Below are positions 60,601-64,000 of a DNA stretch of 64,000 bases, piece by piece. The notes beneath the pieces were generated by a model. The model saw nothing but the letters and a program-made list of their open reading frames with translations, searched no databases and had not been told where the DNA came from. The number at the start of each line of letters is the position of its first letter. Within the stretch, counting starts at the first letter, position 1. This DNA comes from Metaclostridioides mangenotii (GTDB lineage: Bacteria; Bacillota; Clostridia; Peptostreptococcales; Peptostreptococcaceae): NCBI RefSeq assembly GCF_017873185.1, contig NZ_JAGGJX010000007.1:62001-126000 (forward strand), in the 5' to 3' direction. The position numbers and the translations under genes were made by a program.

Positions 60601-61401
60601 ATGAAAAAAATTATTACAGTAAACTCAAATGAACTGGCAAAATCTCTAGAAACTAAAAAAATCCTAGAAGAAAGATTAACTTCCAAAGGATTTGACGTTT
60701 ATTCAGATTTAAAGCCCGATACAGAACTGATTATATCGATTGGTGGAGATGGATCTTTTTTAAAAACTGTACACGATTTTAATTTTCCAGATGTTCCTAT
60801 AATAGGTATAAATACTGGTCACTTAGGGTTTTTCGCAGAAATATCCCCCGACAAAATAGATGACTTCGTCGAAGCCTACTCAAATAAAGATTTTATTATG
60901 CAAAATATTTCACTTCTCGAAGCGGATGTTAGAACAAAGGAGTCTTGTTTTAAAAAACTCGCAGTCAATGAAGTGGTTGTGAGAGGTGATAAATCTCGAG
61001 TTATTCACCTAAACCTAAGTTTTGATGATAGAATGATACAAAATTTCAGCGGTGATGGTATGATAGTATCGACATCTACTGGTTCAACTGCATACAACTA
61101 TTCTGCTAGAGGAAGTATTGTAGATACAAGTCTTGAAGTAATACAAATCACTCCTCTACATCCAATCAATACTAATGCGTACAGATGTTTTACATCTAGT
61201 ATAATAGCATCCAGTGAATCTATCATTAAAATTTCACCTGAAAATACATTTGAGGACTCAACACTTATAGTAATTGACGGAGTTGAACATAGATTTAGCA
61301 AGGTAGATTCAATTAGGCTCAGTTTAGCCAATAAACAAGTAAAACTACTTAGACTGCCAAATTACGAGTTTTGGAAGAGAGTCTCAGAAAAGTTTTTATA
61401 A
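60601..61401 (+). CDS. nadK: NAD kinase
   Basis: 266 residues, makes NADP from NAD. The catalytic GGDGSFLKT lies near residue 50, followed by GINTGHLGFFAE and SGDGMIVSTSTGSTAYNYSARG. GAGGTGA precedes the ATG, and an extended -10 (TGTTATAAT, 60564-60572) lies 28 bases upstream. It is divergent from the pseudouridine synthase and 28 bases before the phosphodiesterase gene. Confidence 0.96.
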   Translation: MKKIITVNSNELAKSLETKKILEERLTSKGFDVYSDLKPDTELIISIGGDGSFLKTVHDFNFPDVPIIGINTGHLGFFAEISPDKIDDFVEAYSNKDFIMQNISLLEADVRTKESCFKKLAVNEVVVRGDKSRVIHLNLSFDDRMIQNFSGDGMIVSTSTGSTAYNYSARGSIVDTSLEVIQITPLHPINTNAYRCFTSSIIASSESIIKISPENTFEDSTLIVIDGVEHRFSKVDSIRLSLANKQVKLLRLPNYEFWKRVSEKFL

Positions 61402-61429
61402 TATATTAAGATACATTCGGAGGAGAAAT

Positions 61430-61996
61430 ATGAAAATAGGAGTTATGAGCGATACACATGGAAGTCTAACGTATTTCGATAAAGCAATGGAAGCTCTATC
61501 AGATTGCGACATGCTGTTTCATGGAGGAGATATCCTTTACCACGGGCCAAGAAACGACCTTCCTGAGGGGTACAATCCAAAACCAATGATAGAAAAATTA
61601 AATAACCTTAAAAATATAGTAATTGTTAAAGGGAACTGCGAGGCCGATGTAGATCAAATGGTTTTAAAGCATCCAATCCAAAGCCCTTATGCCGTTTGCC
61701 AAATAGATAAGACTAGATTTATCTTAAATCATGGATATGCAGAACCAAAAGAAACTATAATAGAAAAATCCAAAAATATGGGCGCTGATGTACTAATATT
61801 AGGTCACACACATGTAAAAGAGCTAACTGATTTAGGAGATATAATAGTTCTAAATCCAGGAAGTACATCCATTCCAAAAGATGTTTCTAATTCAGTTGCT
61901 ACAATAGAAGTTTTAGAAGGCTCTGATAAAATGAAAAATAAACTTGATATAAATTTTATAGACTTAAATACTATGGAAGCTATTAAATCAATATAA
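61430..61996 (+). CDS. yfcE: YfcE-type metallophosphodiesterase
   Basis: 188 residues, calcineurin-like phosphoesterase. Metal ligands: MSDTHGS, FHGGDILYHGP, VKGNCEADVD, NHGY and GHTHV. E. coli YfcE hydrolyses phosphodiesters in vitro; the natural substrate is unknown. Good SD (GGAGGAG). In an operon with nadK and ends in a terminator. Confidence 0.94.
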   Translation: MKIGVMSDTHGSLTYFDKAMEALSDCDMLFHGGDILYHGPRNDLPEGYNPKPMIEKLNNLKNIVIVKGNCEADVDQMVLKHPIQSPYAVCQIDKTRFILNHGYAEPKETIIEKSKNMGADVLILGHTHVKELTDLGDIIVLNPGSTSIPKDVSNSVATIEVLEGSDKMKNKLDINFIDLNTMEAIKSI

Positions 61997-62023
61997 TTAA
62001 ATATATTTTATAGTGTTAAATAA

Positions 62024-62060
62024 AAATGGCAAAACCTAAAATATATAGGCTTTGCCATTT
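62024..62060. terminator. Terminator between convergent yfcE and pepT
   Basis: AAATGGCAAA-CCTA pairs with TAGG-TTTGCCATTT with one mismatch pair. A-run before, T-rich after. Confidence 0.88.
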
Positions 62061-62072
62061 ACTTTTATATTA

Positions 62073-63296
62073 TTAACGTTGTGCAAATTTTTCAGCTATT
62101 TTAACTATAACTTGAGAAGCTTTAACCATAGCATTTACTGAAACACATTCATTTTTACTGTGGAAGTTTAATCCTCCAGTAAATATATTTGGACAAGGTA
62201 ATCCCATAAATGATAGTCTTGCTCCATCAGTACCACCTCTTATAGGAACTAATAATGGTTTTACATCTGATTCTTTCATAGCCTCTTCAGCTATATCTAC
62301 GATAAATTTAATCGGTTCAACTTTTTCTCTCATGTTGAAATACACATCATCTAGTTGATACTCCACTCTTCCATTGTACTTTTTACTAGTATCTTCTACA
62401 CTCTTTTTGAAGAAAGCCTTTCTTTCTTCGTATTTTTCTTTTGAGTGATCTCTTATAATGTACTCCATTGTAGCTTTCTCTACATTGCCATTCAATACGT
62501 TTAGATGATAGAATCCTTCATATCCTTCGGTTGTCTCAGGTCTTTCAGATGTTGGGAATAATTCTGATATTTCAGCTGCTATATGTAGTGCATTTACCAT
62601 TTTATTTTTTGCAGTTCCAGGGTGAACATTTCTGCCTTGAATAGTTATGGTAGCGTTTGCCGCATTAAAGTTTTCATATTGAAGTTCTCCACAGATTGCT
62701 CCATCTAGAGTATAAGCATATTTTGCACCAAATTTTTCTACATCGAAATGGTCTGCTCCACTACCAATCTCTTCATCAGGTGTAAATCCTAATTTTATAT
62801 CTCCATGTTTTATCTCAGGGTGTTCAATTAAATATTCAATTGCAGTTATTATTTCAGCTATACCTGCTTTGTCATCTGCCCCAAGTAAAGTTGTTCCATC
62901 TGTAACTATTATGTCGTCACCTTTTAATTCTTGAAGCTCTGGGTAGTCAGCAACATATGTAACAATATTCAGTTCTTCATTTAAAACTATATCTTTACCA
63001 TCGTAGTTTTTTATAAGTCTTGGTTTTATATCTTTACCACTAACATCTTCATTAGTATCCAGATGTGATACAAAACCTATTGTGTCTACTCCGTCAGTGT
63101 TTCCTTTAAGTGTGGCCATTACATAACAGTTTTTATCTACAGAAGCATCTTCTAACCCTAATGATTTCAGCTCATCAACTAAATACTCGGCGAATACTAT
63201 CTGTCCTTCTGATGATGGGCAATTTTCATTCTTTGAGTCTGATGTTGTATGAAATGATACATACTTTAATAATCTCTCTACTACTTTTTGCTCCAT
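62073..63296 (-). CDS. pepT: Peptidase T (tripeptidase)
   Basis: 407-residue M20 zinc aminotripeptidase. Ligand motifs GFVSHLDTNED, TTLLGADDKAGIAE, FTPDEEIGSGADHFD and the C-terminal PIRGGTDGARLSFMG and FHSKNE. Cytoplasmic, completes peptide breakdown. Usual length and ends. Upstream SD AAGAAAGAAGGG. Confidence 0.96.
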   Translation of the reverse strand: MEQKVVERLLKYVSFHTTSDSKNENCPSSEGQIVFAEYLVDELKSLGLEDASVDKNCYVMATLKGNTDGVDTIGFVSHLDTNEDVSGKDIKPRLIKNYDGKDIVLNEELNIVTYVADYPELQELKGDDIIVTDGTTLLGADDKAGIAEIITAIEYLIEHPEIKHGDIKLGFTPDEEIGSGADHFDVEKFGAKYAYTLDGAICGELQYENFNAANATITIQGRNVHPGTAKNKMVNALHIAAEISELFPTSERPETTEGYEGFYHLNVLNGNVEKATMEYIIRDHSKEKYEERKAFFKKSVEDTSKKYNGRVEYQLDDVYFNMREKVEPIKFIVDIAEEAMKESDVKPLLVPIRGGTDGARLSFMGLPCPNIFTGGLNFHSKNECVSVNAMVKASQVIVKIAEKFAQR

Positions 63297-63327
63297 TTAA
63301 AACCCTTCTTTCTTATATATAATAAAA

Positions 63328-63372
63328 AATTGTTGTGCAACAAATAAGTTTATTATTTATCACACAACAATT
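63328..63372 (-). terminator. Terminator of the ytvI-like gene
   Basis: AATTGTTGTG (63328-63337) pairs with CACAACAATT (63363-63372), followed on the minus strand by a T-run. Confidence 0.8.
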
Positions 63373-63404
63373 ATAACACACTGCTATCAAATATTGGGCT
63401 ACAC

Positions 63405-64000
63405 TTATAATATACCTACTTTTTTTAGTATATTATGCATACATACAAACCCAAAACAAAATAAAATCCCGATTAGCCCTTTTAATTGTATCCCTATAAA
63501 TATAGCAGCTATAGTTGCTAGAGGGCTAAGCCCTATATTTGCTGAGATCAATTTAGGCTCTAGTATCTGACGAACGACAGATATCAATACAAATACTACA
63601 GTCATTCCTATCGCTACAAAATAGTTGTTTATCATAATATGATAGACTATTATTGGTAGGTATATAGATATAATTCCTAAAAACGGTATTAAATCCATTA
63701 ACGCACCTACAATACCTACAACAAATCCATACGGTAGTCCAAATATCAAGAAACTCAAAAATATAGTTGCTGCTGTTATACTCATAAGTATTGCATATGC
63801 CTTGATATATCCAAGTATAGACGCCCCCATTTCATTTCTTACATTTAAAACCTTTTTTCTAACTTCCATAGTAAACATATTGTAAAAACTTGCTTCCATT
63901 TTGTCCAAATCTTTTGCTATAAAATATGTAGATACAAACAGTGTAACTGTAAACATAAGTATGTACGGAATAGATGTCGCTAAATTTATAGTACTTGCTA
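63405..64000 (-). CDS. ytvI: AI-2E/YtvI-family sporulation membrane protein (5' part off the right edge)
   Basis: The frame is open to the window edge, giving the last 198 codons. Several membrane helices. The AI-2E transporter/permease family end is recognisable: STYFIAKDLDKMEASFY, GLPYGFVVGIVGALMDLIPFLG and GLSPLATIAAIFIGIQLKG. In spore formers this matches the sporulation integral membrane protein YtvI. The product may be exported or transport an unknown substrate. Confidence 0.85.
   Translation of the reverse strand, partial: ASTINLATSIPYILMFTVTLFVSTYFIAKDLDKMEASFYNMFTMEVRKKVLNVRNEMGASILGYIKAYAILMSITAATIFLSFLIFGLPYGFVVGIVGALMDLIPFLGIISIYLPIIVYHIMINNYFVAIGMTVVFVLISVVRQILEPKLISANIGLSPLATIAAIFIGIQLKGLIGILFCFGFVCMHNILKKVGIL

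Noticed and set aside
1-64000. CRISPR arrays, prophage, transposases or integrases
   Set aside because: No regularly spaced repeats and no ORF resembling phage, transposase or integrase proteins.

Overview
This 64 kb window is AT-rich (roughly 30% G+C by eye) chromosomal DNA from a strictly anaerobic, spore-forming clostridium. The best fit is the family Peptostreptococcaceae, close to Clostridioides, Paraclostridium or Romboutsia. Three things point there: a complete Rnf complex with a flavodiiron protein, sporulation genes (ytaF, spoVB, ytvI, a CdeC-type exosporium protein), and a gene order that, from memory, matches C. difficile in two blocks (obg to polA, and cdeC/ccpA/small Cys-rich proteins). 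I cannot name the genus. Many genes start with TTG or GTG, so several starts were moved to fit the Shine-Dalgarno (SD) sequence.

Layout. (1) 1-6.5 kb, minus: obg, L27, its protease Prp, L21 (with a consensus promoter and leader), RNase G, and a radical-SAM/partner pair of unknown function. (2) 6.7-10.9 kb: flavodiiron protein, small membrane and sporulation genes, methylglyoxal synthase, plus decayed ORFs and strong hairpins. (3) 11-22.2 kb, minus: a cell-shape and division block with two tandem RodA genes, minE-minD-minC, PBP2, mreD-mreC-mreB, radC, maf. (4) 22.3-27.5 kb, minus: rnfC-D-G-E-A-B, with a Rex-like operator upstream and a decayed ferredoxin gene downstream. (5) 27.6-37.6 kb: cell-wall proteins, glyoxalase, metal chaperone, an orphan peptide-binding lipoprotein, lytic transglycosylase, coaE, polA. 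(6) 37.9-46.5 kb: tRNA-Leu, a frameshifted gene, a hairpin-rich 0.8 kb gap, a radical-SAM-like protein that has lost its iron-sulfur site, an ABC exporter, moeA/mobB and a LysR regulator. (7) 46.6-52.3 kb: M18 aminopeptidase, a MocR-type regulator, a histidinol-phosphatase-like protein and SpoVB. (8) 52.3-58 kb: exosporium region with a CdeC homologue, a structured noncoding RNA, an acidic-tailed and a basic-tailed protein, CcpA and three small Cys/Trp-rich membrane proteins. (9) 58-64 kb: acpP, ndpA, an RluA-type pseudouridine synthase, nadK, a phosphodiesterase, pepT, ytvI.

How the parts relate. Block 3 builds the elongasome (MreBCD, RodA, PBP2) together with division-site placement (Min). 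Rnf couples ferredoxin/NAD redox to an ion gradient, and a Rex-like site would tie it to NADH/NAD status. Block 8 looks like a spore-surface locus with the carbon regulator CcpA in its middle.

Best candidates for undescribed biology: the catalytically dead radical-SAM-like protein beside an ABC exporter, the pseudoknotted RNA beside cdeC, the terminator that carries an anti-SD arm and doubles as the spoVB ribosome-binding site, the hairpin array at 39.0-39.25 kb, and the small spore-protein cluster. At least four broken genes show recent decay. I saw no CRISPR array, prophage or insertion sequence.
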